Below are positions 22,988 to 33,354 of a stretch of 64,000 bases of DNA, piece by piece; the stretch's first letter is position 1, and each line of letters opens with the position of its first letter. The DNA comes from Campylobacter subantarcticus LMG 24377. Its GTDB lineage: Bacteria; Campylobacterota; Campylobacteria; Campylobacterales; Campylobacteraceae. The notes under the pieces are model-generated. The model was given only the letters and a program-made list of their open reading frames with translations, was not told where the DNA came from and did no database searches. The stretch covers positions 1 through 64,000 of the forward strand of contig NZ_CP007773.1 in the NCBI RefSeq assembly GCF_000816305.1, read 5' to 3'. The translations under genes were made by a program, and so were the position numbers.

Positions 22988-25363
22988 GTGAAAGTATTAA
23001 AAAGAAATGGAAGAACTGAAGAATTAGATGTTTCAAAGATTAAAAAATATACTACAGATGCAGTAGCAAATTTAGAAAATGTAAGTCAAAGCGAACTTGA
23101 AGTAGATGCAAAAATTCAATTTCGCGATGGTATAACAACAGAAGAAATTCAACAAACTCTTATAAAAACAGCAGTAGATAAAATAGACATCGATAGGCCT
23201 AATTGGACCTTTGTTGCTGCAAGATTGTTTTTGTATGATTTATATAAAAAAGTAAGTGGTTATAGTGATTATAAACATCTAAGAGAATATTTTGAAAAGG
23301 GCGAAAAAGAAGGTAGGATTTTAATCGGCTTAAAAGAAAAATATGATTTAGATGATCTTAATGCCTATATAAAACCTGAACGTGATTTGCAATTTACTTA
23401 TCTTGGTATCAAAACTTTATATGATAGATATTTGATTAAAGATTCTAAGGGTATGCCTATAGAATTACCGCAACAAATGTTTATGGCTATTGCAATGTTT
23501 TTAGCACAAAACGAGCTAGATTCTCAAACTTGGGCTAAGAAATTTTATGATTTAATCTCAACTTTTGAAGTAATGCTTGCAACCCCAACCCTTTCAAATG
23601 CAAGAACCACAAGACATCAATTAAGTTCTTGTTATATAGGAAGTACACCTGATAATATTGAGGGTATTTTTGATTCTTATCAAGAAATGGCACTTTTATC
23701 TAAATTTGGTGGTGGTATAGGCTGGGATTGGTCTAAGGTACGTGCTATGGGTGGAAGTATAGATGGGCATAAAAATGCAGCAGGTGGGATCATACCATTT
23801 TTAAAAATTACCAATGATATTGCCGTTGCAGTAGATCAGCTTGGTACTAGAAAAGGAGCGATTGCAGTTTATATTGAACCTTGGCATATGGATATTAATG
23901 ACTTTTTAGATTTGCGTAAAAATTCTGGTGAAGAAAGAAGAAGGGCGCATGAGCTTTTCCCTGCTTTATGGATTAATGATTTGTTTATGAAAAGAGTAAG
24001 GACAAATGGCAAATGGACGCTTTTTGATCCTGCTGATACTGCAAGTTTATGCGATTTATACGGTAAAGAATTTGAAAAAAAATATGAAGAATTTGAAAAA
24101 GATGAAAGCATCGCTAAAGAAATCATAGATGCAAAAGAACTTTGGAAAAAAATTCTACTTTCGTATTTTGAAACAGGTATGCCATTTTTATGCTTTAAAG
24201 ACAGTGCTAACAAAGCAAATCCAAATGCGCATGCAGGTATCATAAGAAGTTCAAATTTATGTACAGAAATTTTCCAAAATACAGATCCAAATTATTATCA
24301 AATCAAAATTGTATTTGATAATAAGACAGAACTTCATTTAGATGAAAATGAAGAGCTTATGATAGATGGAGGATATAAAAAACTTGCTAAGAAAGTTTCT
24401 ACTTTAGATAGCATTAACGGAAAAAAAGTTTACATAGTAGAAAAATATAAAAACGAAGGCAAAACTGCTGTTTGTAATCTAGCAAGCATTAATCTAAGTA
24501 AAATCAATACTAAAGAAGATATTCAAAGAGTTGTGCCAACAGCAATAAGAATGCTTGATAATGTGATAGATCTAAATTTTTACCCACATGTAAAAGTAAA
24601 AAATACCAACCTAAAATCACGCGCTATAGGTCTTGGTGTAATGGGTGAAGCGCAAATGTTAGCTGAAGCTCAAATTTACTGGGGATCAAATGAACATTTT
24701 GAAAAAATTGACCGTATTATGGAAATGATTAGTTATGAGGCAATTTTAGCAAGCTCAAATTTAGCTTTGGAGAAAGGTTCTTATCCTGATTTTGAAGGTT
24801 CAAATTGGAGTAAAGGTATAGTGCCAATTGATGTAGCAAATGAAAACGCAAAAAAACTAACTGTAAGTGATGGTTTGTTTGACCAAAGCGAGTGTGACTG
24901 GGAAAAGCTAAGAGAAAAATTAAAAAGAGATGGTATAAGAAATGGTTATTTGATGGCTATAGCGCCAACTTCTTCTATTTCTATTTTAGTAGGTACAACT
25001 CAAACGATTGAGCCTGTATATAAAAGAAAATGGTTTGAGCAAAACTTAAGTGGTATGATACCAACTGTCGTGCCAAATTTAAGTGCCAATACATGGCAGT
25101 ATTATACCCCTGCTTATGAGCTTGATCAAAAAATTCTAGTCAAAGCAGCAGCGATCCGTGGTAAATGGATTGATCAAGGTCAGTCTTTAAATATCTTTGT
25201 TTCTTTAGATAAAGCAAGCGGTGGATATTTAAATGAAATTTATCAACTTGCTTGGGAATTAGGTGTTAAATCAACTTATTATTTAAGAAGTGAAAGTCCT
25301 GATAGTGAAAAACTTAACGATAATGTGGTTGATAGAACTATAGAATGTGAAGGTTGTCAATAA
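22988..25363 (+). CDS. nrdA: Ribonucleoside-diphosphate reductase alpha subunit
   Basis: This is the large subunit of aerobic class Ia ribonucleotide reductase. The 791-residue protein carries an N-terminal ATP-cone (residues 1-90). The active-site cysteines appear in HQLSSCYIG and in SNLCTEI, and the C-terminal redox tail ends ECEGCQ with the usual Cys pair reduced to a CxxC-like end. The start codon is GTG. The small subunit nrdB is not in the window. The window also carries the anaerobic enzyme (nrdD), so both oxygen regimes are covered. Confidence 0.95.
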   Translation: MKVLKRNGRTEELDVSKIKKYTTDAVANLENVSQSELEVDAKIQFRDGITTEEIQQTLIKTAVDKIDIDRPNWTFVAARLFLYDLYKKVSGYSDYKHLREYFEKGEKEGRILIGLKEKYDLDDLNAYIKPERDLQFTYLGIKTLYDRYLIKDSKGMPIELPQQMFMAIAMFLAQNELDSQTWAKKFYDLISTFEVMLATPTLSNARTTRHQLSSCYIGSTPDNIEGIFDSYQEMALLSKFGGGIGWDWSKVRAMGGSIDGHKNAAGGIIPFLKITNDIAVAVDQLGTRKGAIAVYIEPWHMDINDFLDLRKNSGEERRRAHELFPALWINDLFMKRVRTNGKWTLFDPADTASLCDLYGKEFEKKYEEFEKDESIAKEIIDAKELWKKILLSYFETGMPFLCFKDSANKANPNAHAGIIRSSNLCTEIFQNTDPNYYQIKIVFDNKTELHLDENEELMIDGGYKKLAKKVSTLDSINGKKVYIVEKYKNEGKTAVCNLASINLSKINTKEDIQRVVPTAIRMLDNVIDLNFYPHVKVKNTNLKSRAIGLGVMGEAQMLAEAQIYWGSNEHFEKIDRIMEMISYEAILASSNLALEKGSYPDFEGSNWSKGIVPIDVANENAKKLTVSDGLFDQSECDWEKLREKLKRDGIRNGYLMAIAPTSSISILVGTTQTIEPVYKRKWFEQNLSGMIPTVVPNLSANTWQYYTPAYELDQKILVKAAAIRGKWIDQGQSLNIFVSLDKASGGYLNEIYQLAWELGVKSTYYLRSESPDSEKLNDNVVDRTIECEGCQ

Positions 25364-25378
25364 AAATGGAGAAGCAAA

Positions 25379-27364
25379 ATGTATACAAAAAATTCACTAC
25401 CGGAGCTTACGCTTAGGGGTATCATACTAGGAAGTGTTTTAACTATAATCTTTACAGCCTCAAATGTATATTTGGGGCTTAAAGTCGGTCTTACTTTTTC
25501 TACTTCTATTCCTGCTGTTGTGATTGCAATGGCTGTTTTAAAAATCTTTAAAGACTCTAATATTTTAGAAAATAATATGGTTCAAACTCAAGTTTCAGCT
25601 GCAGGTACGCTTTCAGCTGTGATTTTTGTTATACCGGGTCTTTTTATGTGTGGATATTGGTTTGAATTTCCACTTTGGCTTACTTTTATGCTATGTCTTT
25701 GTGGGGGTGGATTAGGCGTACTTTTTACTATACCTTTGCGTAGAGCTATGGTAGTAGAGAGTAAATTAGCTTATCCTGAAGGAAGAGCTGCTGCTGAAAT
25801 TTTAAAAGTAGCCAATAAAGATCAAGCGGACAAAAAAGGCAAAGTAGGCTTAAAAGAAATCATCTTAGGAGTTAGTATAGCTTCTATTGTAAGTCTTTTT
25901 TCAAGTGGCTTTAAACTGCTTTCAAGTGGAAGTAGTTTTGCATTTATTTGGCAAAAAATGACTTTTGGCTTTTCTATGGGCTATTCAGTGGCACTTTTGG
26001 GCGCTGGATACTTAGTAGGAATAGCTGGAGGTATTGCGTTGCTTGTGGGTATGGTGCTTGCTTGGATGGTTTTTGTGCCATATTTTTCTGCTAAAGAAAG
26101 TTTTGATGCAAGTTTAAGTGCACTTGATATAGCTAATCAAATTTGGGCTCAAAAAGTGCGTTTAATAGGTACAGGAACTATTGCTATAGCAGCATTATGG
26201 ACTTTAATAGAACTTGCAAAACCTGTGTATGATGGTATGAGAAATATGCTTAAAAAAACCTCATTAAACCTCTCACAAGATCCTAAAGATATGGATTTAT
26301 CTTTAAAAGCTATGCTAGGTTTATTTGTGCTTATGTGTATAGGTTTGTTTGTTTCATTTTACGCTTTTGTGACTGATTCAAATTTGGCAAGTGACTATCA
26401 AATTCTTTTTGCTTTGGTAGGAACTTTAGTGGCTATTTTCATAGGCTTTTTTGTAGCTTCTGCTTGTGGATATATGGCAGGTTTAGTGGGTTCATCATCT
26501 TCTCCTATTTCAGGTATAGGACTTATTGGGATTATGATCTCATCTTTAATTATCTTGCTTTTAGGTTATGAGATTAATTTATTTGGCGATCCTTTAATGT
26601 CTAAATTTGCCATTGCTTTTGCTATATTTACCACTAGTGTTATTTTGGCAACTGCTGCTATTTCTAATGATAATTTACAAGATTTAAAAACGGGTTATTT
26701 GGTGGGTGCAACTCCTTGGAAACAACAAGTTTCTTTGATTATAGGTTGTGTATTTGGGGCTTTAGCTATTGCTCCTGTTTTAAATTTATTATACCAAGCT
26801 TATGGTTTTGTGGGTGCCATGCCAAGAGAAGGAATGGATGAGGCAAATGCGCTTGCTGCGCCACAAGCAAATTTAATGAGTACTATAGCGCAAGGTATTT
26901 TTAATGCTAATATCGATTGGAGTTATATTATAGCAGGAGCTTTTGTGGGTATTGGTATAGTTATCATTGATCGTTTATTAAGAAAGAAAAATATGTCTTT
27001 ACCACCTTTAGCTGTGGGTATAGGTATATATTTGCCACCTGCTGTTAACATGCCTTTATTTGTAGGTGGCTTATTGGCATATTTAATCAAAAAGCGTTTG
27101 GAGCAAAGATATGCTAAAAATGCCCATAAAAAAGAACTTATTCAAGAGCATGAGCAAAAAGGAACCTTATTTGCCTCCGGTTTGATAGTAGGAGAAAGTA
27201 TATTTGGAGTATTAATAGCTGGTTTAACCGTGCTTTCTATTAGTAGAGGTGGGGCTGAAGATCCGCTTGCTATTGCAACTTCATTTAAAGACGATGGGAT
27301 TATAGGTTTTGTAGTTTTTGTAGCGATTATGCTAATTTTTGCAAGAAGAGTACTTAAAAAATGA
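25379..27364 (+). CDS. OPT-family oligopeptide transporter
   Basis: The 661-residue protein has more than a dozen hydrophobic segments and the OPT opening pattern [47 protein letters not shown] (near residue 437) is a strong OPT signature. The family imports oligopeptides or metal chelates across the inner membrane; the substrate here is unknown. uppP starts within its last four bases (ATGA), so the two genes are coupled, as in C. jejuni. Confidence 0.92.
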   Translation: MYTKNSLPELTLRGIILGSVLTIIFTASNVYLGLKVGLTFSTSIPAVVIAMAVLKIFKDSNILENNMVQTQVSAAGTLSAVIFVIPGLFMCGYWFEFPLWLTFMLCLCGGGLGVLFTIPLRRAMVVESKLAYPEGRAAAEILKVANKDQADKKGKVGLKEIILGVSIASIVSLFSSGFKLLSSGSSFAFIWQKMTFGFSMGYSVALLGAGYLVGIAGGIALLVGMVLAWMVFVPYFSAKESFDASLSALDIANQIWAQKVRLIGTGTIAIAALWTLIELAKPVYDGMRNMLKKTSLNLSQDPKDMDLSLKAMLGLFVLMCIGLFVSFYAFVTDSNLASDYQILFALVGTLVAIFIGFFVASACGYMAGLVGSSSSPISGIGLIGIMISSLIILLLGYEINLFGDPLMSKFAIAFAIFTTSVILATAAISNDNLQDLKTGYLVGATPWKQQVSLIIGCVFGALAIAPVLNLLYQAYGFVGAMPREGMDEANALAAPQANLMSTIAQGIFNANIDWSYIIAGAFVGIGIVIIDRLLRKKNMSLPPLAVGIGIYLPPAVNMPLFVGGLLAYLIKKRLEQRYAKNAHKKELIQEHEQKGTLFASGLIVGESIFGVLIAGLTVLSISRGGAEDPLAIATSFKDDGIIGFVVFVAIMLIFARRVLKK

Positions 27365-28167
27365 ATTTAGATTATTATTATGCTTTGATTTTGGGAATTA
27401 TCGAAGGTTTGACAGAATTTTTACCTGTTTCATCTACAGGGCATATGATTTTAGGTGCTGAAATTTTGGGTTTAAATATAGATGATTTTTGGAGAAGTTT
27501 TTTCATTATCATTCAGCTTGGTTCTATACTAGCGGTGATTTTTATTTTCAAAGATAAACTAACTCAAAAGCTTGATATTTGGCTTAAACTTACTGTGGGC
27601 TTTTTGCCTGCGGGTGGAGTGGGTTTTATAGCATATAAGTTTTTAAAAGAAATATTTAATGGCTATACAGTGGCTATTATGTTAATCATTGGCGGGATTG
27701 TTTTTATCATCATAGAGTTAAAACATAGAAAAAAAGACTATATGATCCACTCTTTAGATGAGGTAAGTTACAAACAAGCTTTTGTGATAGGTCTAACCCA
27801 AGCTCTTGCTATCATACCAGGTACTTCAAGAAGTGGAGCAAGTATTATAGGTGGCTTATTGCTTGGACTTGATCGTAAAGTGGCTTCTGAGTTTTCGTTT
27901 TTGCTTGCTATACCGACTATGATTATTGCAACAGCTTATAGTATTTATAAAGAACCACAAGTTTTAAGCAATATGAGCAATTTCATTCCTTTAGCAATAG
28001 GCTTTGTAGCAGCTTTTGTGGTTGCATTTGTGGTGATAAAAATCTTTTTAAAATTAATCAGCAAGATAAATTTCATACCTTTTGGAATTTATAGGATAAT
28101 TTTAGGTTTTGTATTTTTATACCTTTTTATGAGTGGTATGTTAGATATATCAAGAACGGGTGTTTGA
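27361..28167 (+). CDS. uppP: Undecaprenyl-diphosphatase UppP (BacA)
   Basis: UppP dephosphorylates undecaprenyl diphosphate to recycle the lipid carrier for peptidoglycan and glycan synthesis. The 268-residue membrane protein has both family motifs: [14 protein letters not shown] (near residue 15) and PGTSRSGAS (near 154). About eight hydrophobic helices are visible. It overlaps the OPT transporter by four bases. Confidence 0.97.
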   Translation: MNLDYYYALILGIIEGLTEFLPVSSTGHMILGAEILGLNIDDFWRSFFIIIQLGSILAVIFIFKDKLTQKLDIWLKLTVGFLPAGGVGFIAYKFLKEIFNGYTVAIMLIIGGIVFIIIELKHRKKDYMIHSLDEVSYKQAFVIGLTQALAIIPGTSRSGASIIGGLLLGLDRKVASEFSFLLAIPTMIIATAYSIYKEPQVLSNMSNFIPLAIGFVAAFVVAFVVIKIFLKLISKINFIPFGIYRIILGFVFLYLFMSGMLDISRTGV

Positions 28168-28273
28168 AAGATAAAAATATCCTTTATTTAAAAAAATTTT
28201 AAGTTTTTCATAGCTAAAATTAGTCTTATATTTTAATTTAAGCTCACAAGGTTAGTGAGTGTTAAGGGTAGAA

Positions 28274-30085
28274 ATGACAAAAGATATAATTGCATATGCA
28301 AATAATGAAACTTTGGTGGATACTCAAAGTTTCAACAATGATACAAATTTAAGTCCTGTTTATTTTGATAATTCTAAAGAAAGTTTAGAAGTTATCCGCC
28401 ACTCTTGTGCGCATTTGATGGCTCAAGCAATTAAAAGCTTATATCCAGAGGTTAAATTTTTCGTAGGTCCTGTAATAGAAGATGGGTTTTACTATGATTT
28501 TAGAGTTGAAAGTAAAATTTCAGAAGAAGACTTAAGTAAAATCGAAAAGAAAATGAAAGAACTAGCAGAAGTAAAACTAGATATAACAAAATATGAACTC
28601 TCCAAACAAGAAGTTAAAGAAAAATTTGCTAATGATGATCTTAAACAAGAAGTCTTACTAAGAATTCCTGATGGTAAAATAAGTATTTACAAGCAAGGCG
28701 AGTTTGAAGACTTATGTCGTGGACCTCATGTGCCAAACACTAGATATTTAAGATTTTTCAAGCTTACTCGTGTAGCCGGTGCGTATTTAGGTGGTGATGA
28801 GAAAAGAGAAATGCTCACAAGAATTTATGGTACCGCTTTTGCAGATAAAGAAAGTTTAAATGAATACTTAAAAATCATAGAAGAAGCTAAAAAAAGAGAC
28901 CATAGAAAACTTGGTAATGAAATGAAACTTTTTACTTTTGATGATGAAATCGGCGGCGGGCTTCCTATATGGCTTAGCAATGGTGCAAAATTAAGAAGCA
29001 AATTAGAGCATTTGCTATATAAAGCACATAGGTTAAGAGGTTATGAGCCGGTGCGAGGTCCTGAGCTTTTAAAAGCTGACGCGTGGAAAATTAGTGGGCA
29101 TTATGCAAACTATAAAGAAAATATGTATTTTACGCAAATTGATGAGCAAGAATACGGCATTAAACCGATGAATTGTGTAGGGCATATTAAAATTTATCAA
29201 AGCGATGTTAGAAGTTATCGTGATTTACCTTTGAAGTTTTTTGAATACGGCGTGGTACACCGTCATGAAAAAAGTGGTGTTTTACACGGGCTTTTTAGAG
29301 TAAGAGAATTTACCCAAGATGATGCGCATATTTTTTGTATGCCAAATCAGATAAAAGAACAAGTTTTAGAAATTTTAAGTTTTGTTGATACCTTGATGAA
29401 GGCTTTTGAATTTGATTATGAAATGGAAATTTCAACACGCCCAGCAAAAGCAATAGGCGATGGTGAAATTTGGGATATAGCTACAAAGGCTTTAAAAGAA
29501 GCCTTAGATGAGCAAGGTTTAAAATACGGCATTGATGAGGGCGGTGGAGCTTTCTATGGTCCAAAAATTGATATCAAAATCACTGACGCACTAAAAAGAA
29601 AATGGCAGTGTGGAACCATACAAGTAGACTTTAATTTGCCAAGTCGTTTTAAACTCGAATATACAGATGCAGATAATGAGAAAAAACAACCTGTAATGCT
29701 TCATCGTGCCATTTTAGGTTCTTTTGAAAGATTTATAGGAATTTTAATAGAGCATTGTGGCGGGGAGTTGCCATTTTTCATAGCACCAACTCAAGTAGCT
29801 ATAGTGCCTATTTCGCAAAATCATCATGAATATGCAAAAGAAATAGCAAGAAAGCTTTTAGAGCTTGGTATTGATAGTGAAGTATATAATAAAAACGAAA
29901 GCTTAAACAAAAAAATCCGCACCGCAGAAAAAGCACATGTGCCTATGATACTTGTTTTAGGCGATGAAGAAGTAGCAAACCAAAGTGTGGCTTTAAGAGA
30001 TAGAAGAGCAAAAGAACAAAAAACAATGACTTTAGATGAATTTATAACCCTAACCAAGGAGAAATTAAGTGAGGTACGCTTTTGA
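28274..30085 (+). CDS. thrS: Threonyl-tRNA synthetase
   Basis: ThrS charges tRNA-Thr. The protein of about 603 residues lacks the N-terminal TGS domain and begins almost directly with the editing domain ([25 protein letters not shown]). The class II catalytic core ([14 protein letters not shown]) and an anticodon-binding domain follow. ATG 28274 is chosen because AAGGG precedes it and C. jejuni ThrS starts equivalently; the GTG at 28259 would add five residues. CTCAC and GTGAG inverted repeats lie just upstream (28243-28259). infC overlaps the stop by four bases. Confidence 0.95.
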   Translation: MTKDIIAYANNETLVDTQSFNNDTNLSPVYFDNSKESLEVIRHSCAHLMAQAIKSLYPEVKFFVGPVIEDGFYYDFRVESKISEEDLSKIEKKMKELAEVKLDITKYELSKQEVKEKFANDDLKQEVLLRIPDGKISIYKQGEFEDLCRGPHVPNTRYLRFFKLTRVAGAYLGGDEKREMLTRIYGTAFADKESLNEYLKIIEEAKKRDHRKLGNEMKLFTFDDEIGGGLPIWLSNGAKLRSKLEHLLYKAHRLRGYEPVRGPELLKADAWKISGHYANYKENMYFTQIDEQEYGIKPMNCVGHIKIYQSDVRSYRDLPLKFFEYGVVHRHEKSGVLHGLFRVREFTQDDAHIFCMPNQIKEQVLEILSFVDTLMKAFEFDYEMEISTRPAKAIGDGEIWDIATKALKEALDEQGLKYGIDEGGGAFYGPKIDIKITDALKRKWQCGTIQVDFNLPSRFKLEYTDADNEKKQPVMLHRAILGSFERFIGILIEHCGGELPFFIAPTQVAIVPISQNHHEYAKEIARKLLELGIDSEVYNKNESLNKKIRTAEKAHVPMILVLGDEEVANQSVALRDRRAKEQKTMTLDEFITLTKEKLSEVRF

Positions 30086-30603
30086 GTAAAGAAAAAGAAG
30101 TATTGCTAAATGAAGAAATTCAAGCAGATGAGATCAGATGTATAGGTGATGATGGCAAGGTTTATGGCATTATTAGTAGTGATGAAGCGCTAGATATCGC
30201 AAATAGACTAGGGCTTGATTTGGTGATGATAGCTGCTGAAGCCAAGCCACCTGTATGTAAGATAATGGATTATGGAAAATTCCGTTATCAACAAGAAAAA
30301 AAGCAAAAAGAAGCAAAGAAAAAACAAAAAGTGATTGATATAAAAGAAATCAAGCTTTCTGTGAAAATCGCTCAAAACGATATCAACTATAAAGTGAAGC
30401 ATGCAAGCGAGTTTTTAGAGCAAGGCAAGCATGTGAAATTTAGAGTGTTTTTAAAAGGTCGTGAGATGGGCTCTCCTGAAGCAGGGGTAGCTTTGCTTGA
30501 AAAAATTTGGCAAATGGTTGAAGATATAGCAGATAGAGACAAAGAACCTTTACTCGAAGGACGCTATGTAAATATGCTAGTAACTCCTAAAAAGAAAAAA
30601 TAA
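30082..30603 (+). CDS. infC: Translation initiation factor IF-3
   Basis: IF-3 keeps the 30S subunit free and rejects non-canonical start codons. The 173-residue protein has the expected N-domain ([21 protein letters not shown]), a Lys-rich linker (residues 72-92) and the C-domain with [12 protein letters not shown]. The start is TTG, overlapping the thrS stop. Non-standard starts on infC are known from E. coli (AUU), where they allow autoregulation by IF-3. Unlike the E. coli arrangement, rpmI-rplT is not adjacent. Confidence 0.96.
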   Translation: MSKEKEVLLNEEIQADEIRCIGDDGKVYGIISSDEALDIANRLGLDLVMIAAEAKPPVCKIMDYGKFRYQQEKKQKEAKKKQKVIDIKEIKLSVKIAQNDINYKVKHASEFLEQGKHVKFRVFLKGREMGSPEAGVALLEKIWQMVEDIADRDKEPLLEGRYVNMLVTPKKKK

Positions 30604-30604
30604 T

Positions 30605-30632
30605 CACAAGCCTAAAAAGGCTTGTGTCTTTA
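30605..30632 (+). terminator. Terminator after infC
   Basis: A perfect 9-bp stem (CACAAGCCT with AGGCTTGTG) with an AAAA loop is followed by TCTTT, a weak U tract. It starts one base after the infC stop and ends before the DNA methylase gene. Confidence 0.75.
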
Positions 30633-30637
30633 AACTT

Positions 30638-31729
30638 ATGCTAGAAGAAAATCCGCAATTTTTAAAAGAACAAATCATAACTTATCTTGGCAATAAAAGA
30701 TCCTTGCTTGATTTTTTAAATCAAGGCTTTAAATTTGCACAAAATGAGCTAAAAAAAGACAAATTTAGCTTTTGTGATGTATTTAGTGGCTCTGGGGTAG
30801 TTTCGCGTTTTGTGAGGCCTTATGCGAGTTTTATCATGGCAAATGATTTGGAGGATTATTCTAAAATCATTAATGAGTGTTACTTAAGCAATCAAAACGC
30901 ACAGTTTTTACAAGAATTACAAAAACATTATGCTTTTTTAACCTCTGATTTAAAGCTTGAAAAAGGCTTTATAAGCAAACTTTATGCACCTAATAATGAT
31001 GAGCATATCCAAAAGAATGAAAGAGTTTTTTATACGCTTAAAAATGCATTGTATTTAGATTCTATGCGACAAAGAATTTCAAGCTTACCAAGTAATATGC
31101 AAAAATATTTCATCGCACCGCTTATCTATGAAGCAAGCGTACATGCGAATACAAGCGGGGTTTTTAAAGGTTTTTATAAAGATAAAAATGGAGTGGGAAA
31201 ATTTGGAGGAAATGGAGCAAATGCACTTAGTCGTATAAAAGGCGATATAGTTTTAAAAATGCCTGTTTTTTCAAATTTTACTTGTGAGTATGAGGTTTTT
31301 CAAAAAGACGCAAATATTTTAGCTAAAGAGCTTGATAGTTTTGATGTGGCGTATTTAGACCCGCCTTATAATCAGCACCCTTATGGGTCAAATTATTTTA
31401 TGTTAAATTTAATCGCTAATTATAAAAAACCAAAGGAAATTTCAAAGGTTTCTGGCATACCAAAAGACTGGAACCGCAGTGCTTTTAACAAAGAAAAAAA
31501 AGCCGAAGATACTTTGTTTGATTTGATAAATGATTTAAAAGCTAAGATTGTATTGCTTTCTTATAATTGTGAGGGTTTTGTAAAAAAAGAAAATTTTACA
31601 AAAAGACTTCAAAGCCTTGGAGAATGTTTTGTGCTTGAGCAAAAGTATAATGCCTTTAGAGCCAGTAGAAACCTCTCTAAGCGTTCCATGCATATACAAG
31701 AGCAACTTTATGTGTTGAAAAAACGTTAA
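30638..31729 (+). CDS. Orphan adenine-specific DNA methyltransferase
   Basis: The 363-residue protein has SAM motif I (CDVFSGSGVVSRF, near residue 47) and the catalytic motif IV YLDPPYNQH (near 240), typical of N6-adenine methylases. It begins with the D12-class pattern QIITYLGNKRSLLDF. No restriction partner is adjacent, and the same gene follows infC in C. jejuni, so it is a conserved orphan methylase whose target cannot be read here. No clear ribosome binding site is seen before the ATG. Its stop overlaps the stop of the convergent WYL gene by four bases. Confidence 0.88.
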   Translation: MLEENPQFLKEQIITYLGNKRSLLDFLNQGFKFAQNELKKDKFSFCDVFSGSGVVSRFVRPYASFIMANDLEDYSKIINECYLSNQNAQFLQELQKHYAFLTSDLKLEKGFISKLYAPNNDEHIQKNERVFYTLKNALYLDSMRQRISSLPSNMQKYFIAPLIYEASVHANTSGVFKGFYKDKNGVGKFGGNGANALSRIKGDIVLKMPVFSNFTCEYEVFQKDANILAKELDSFDVAYLDPPYNQHPYGSNYFMLNLIANYKKPKEISKVSGIPKDWNRSAFNKEKKAEDTLFDLINDLKAKIVLLSYNCEGFVKKENFTKRLQSLGECFVLEQKYNAFRASRNLSKRSMHIQEQLYVLKKR

Positions 31730-32598
31730 TCTTGCATGTATGTATTTAACTGCTCAAAAAGCTTTTCTTTTAAAGTAATAGGTTTGTTTATTTTAATATA
31801 TGGTATCCAATATCTTATCAAATTTAAAAGTTCATCATCATAAGTATAAAATGCCTTGATATAAATAAAATTCTCATCCTCATCTATAAATTCGTATTTA
31901 GTAAGAGCATTTTTTCTTAAGAAATATTCTTTAGCTTTTTTATCAAGCTTTAAAATAGCTTCTTTGTTTTCTTTGCTAATCCAGTTGCTTTGATCTTTTT
32001 GAATTTGTTTTAAAAACTCTTCTTTTGGGGTAAAAATTTCTTTCTTTTCCACTCTTAGTTGTGTGATCTTAGAAAAAGTAAAGGTTTTTAAGGTATCGTT
32101 TTCATCTGCTAAAAGATACCATATGTGGTCAATATTGATGAGTTTGTATGGATTAGCTTTTCTGTATTTTTCTTTATAGTAAAAGCTAATGGAGTATTTT
32201 GCTATGATAGCTGCGCTTAGTTCTTCAAAAACTTCTCTATCAAGTGTTTCATAGCTTTGAGTTTTGACCAAAAAGGCTTTATTGATTTTTTCATTAAGCA
32301 AGTCGTTTAAAAACTCTTTATCTAAACTAGGATAAAGCCTACCTATACCACTTAAAATAGCAAAATTTTGTATATCTTTAAAGCTTAATTTTCCTAAAAC
32401 ATAGCCTTCTAAAAAGTATTTTCCATTTTCTTTTTTTATAGGGATAAAAGCAAGGCGTTCATGCAAGTCTCTTTGTATGGTGCGAATGCTGACATTAAAT
32501 TCTTGCGCAAGCTCTTCTAAGCTAAAACGTTCACCATTGTTTAAACATTGCAGTATAGAAACTAAACGCGTCGAAAGCTTGTCTTTTTCCATATACAA
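31726..32598 (-). CDS. WYL-domain transcriptional regulator
   Basis: The 290-residue protein has an N-terminal winged helix (residues 10-60; ELAQEFNVSIRTIQRDLHERL is the recognition helix region). A WYL domain follows (residues 130-200; IDHIWYLLADENDTLKTF holds the family core), then a C-terminal extension. WYL regulators sense small ligands or nucleic acids and often control phage defence or DNA damage genes. It is the last gene of a six-gene block, 11 bases after the preceding stop, which suggests autoregulation of the block. The ATG two codons downstream (32592) is an alternative start. Confidence 0.85.
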   Translation of the reverse strand: MYMEKDKLSTRLVSILQCLNNGERFSLEELAQEFNVSIRTIQRDLHERLAFIPIKKENGKYFLEGYVLGKLSFKDIQNFAILSGIGRLYPSLDKEFLNDLLNEKINKAFLVKTQSYETLDREVFEELSAAIIAKYSISFYYKEKYRKANPYKLINIDHIWYLLADENDTLKTFTFSKITQLRVEKKEIFTPKEEFLKQIQKDQSNWISKENKEAILKLDKKAKEYFLRKNALTKYEFIDEDENFIYIKAFYTYDDELLNLIRYWIPYIKINKPITLKEKLFEQLNTYMQD

Positions 32599-32609
32599 CC
32601 TTTTTTTGT

Positions 32610-32915
32610 TTATTTTAGCAAATCTTTGATGTTTTGTTTGATTGTTTTTGGATCGTTTTCATAAGTAGTTAAAAGATCTTGAATAAGCTTTAAAAAATCA
32701 TCAAAATCATCAGGATTTTCTTTTTTAAATTTAAGCACTTTATCTAGGATGATAAAAGCAGCTTCGGTTTTATCTTTTTCTTTTTCATAAAACTCTTTTA
32801 GCTCTAAAGCAAACTTAGTGTAAGTATAAGCTTGCTTTGGCTTTGAGATGATATCAAAGATGTTTGATTTATAGCTAAAAAGCAATGAAAAAAGTTGGGG
32901 TAGTTTGTTTAGCAT
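32610..32915 (-). CDS. Hypothetical protein, helical (101 residues)
   Basis: I do not recognise this protein. It is rich in Lys, Asp, Glu, Phe and Leu and looks wholly helical, with no signal peptide or long membrane segment. It starts 3 bases after the stop of the zinc-ribbon gene and ends 11 bases before the WYL gene. It is therefore firmly in the operon and probably expressed with both. Its small size and position next to a regulator would fit an accessory or anti-activator protein, but nothing in the sequence proves that. Confidence 0.6.
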   Translation of the reverse strand: MLNKLPQLFSLLFSYKSNIFDIISKPKQAYTYTKFALELKEFYEKEKDKTEAAFIILDKVLKFKKENPDDFDDFLKLIQDLLTTYENDPKTIKQNIKDLLK

Positions 32916-32918
32916 GAT

Positions 32919-33344
32919 TTATTGTTCAATATATCCGCAATCTCTACATTTTCTTTTTCCATTAATAGAAACATCTTTATTTGTAAAAGGAATTTGTACC
33001 CAAGAATGCTGTATATCGCCCAAACGCTCTTTTCCGCATTGAGGGCATTTTTCTATTATCTGACATCTTTCATTTTTTCTTACTTTTTCAAATTTGTGAT
33101 ATATTTCAAATTCTCTGTGCTGACAATAAATACATTCTTCATATCCTCTGCAAGAGTACGGATCTGTTATAACTCTTTCTGCAAAGTTGTGATTGTATTT
33201 ACTGATATATTCATTACAGTCAGGGCATGTTTTTGAAAGATAGCATTGAGGTTTTCCTTCTTCATTACTGTAAGCTCCTCCGTGCCACCCAATTCCACAT
33301 TTTGCACTAATTGCTATAGATTTTAAAGTATCTAAAAATCCCAT
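32919..33344 (-). CDS. Double zinc-ribbon protein
   Basis: The 141-residue protein has four CxxC knuckles: CPDC, CIYC, CPQC and CRDC. They are spaced as two zinc ribbons (about residues 35-75 and 99-135), with further Cys and His nearby (CGIGWHGG at the N-terminus). No catalytic domain is seen. Such proteins bind nucleic acids or partner proteins. It lies 10 bases after the 553-residue gene and 3 bases before the next gene. The function is unknown. Confidence 0.7.
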   Translation of the reverse strand: MGFLDTLKSIAISAKCGIGWHGGAYSNEEGKPQCYLSKTCPDCNEYISKYNHNFAERVITDPYSCRGYEECIYCQHREFEIYHKFEKVRKNERCQIIEKCPQCGKERLGDIQHSWVQIPFTNKDVSINGKRKCRDCGYIEQ

Positions 33345-33354
33345 TTTATTCCTT

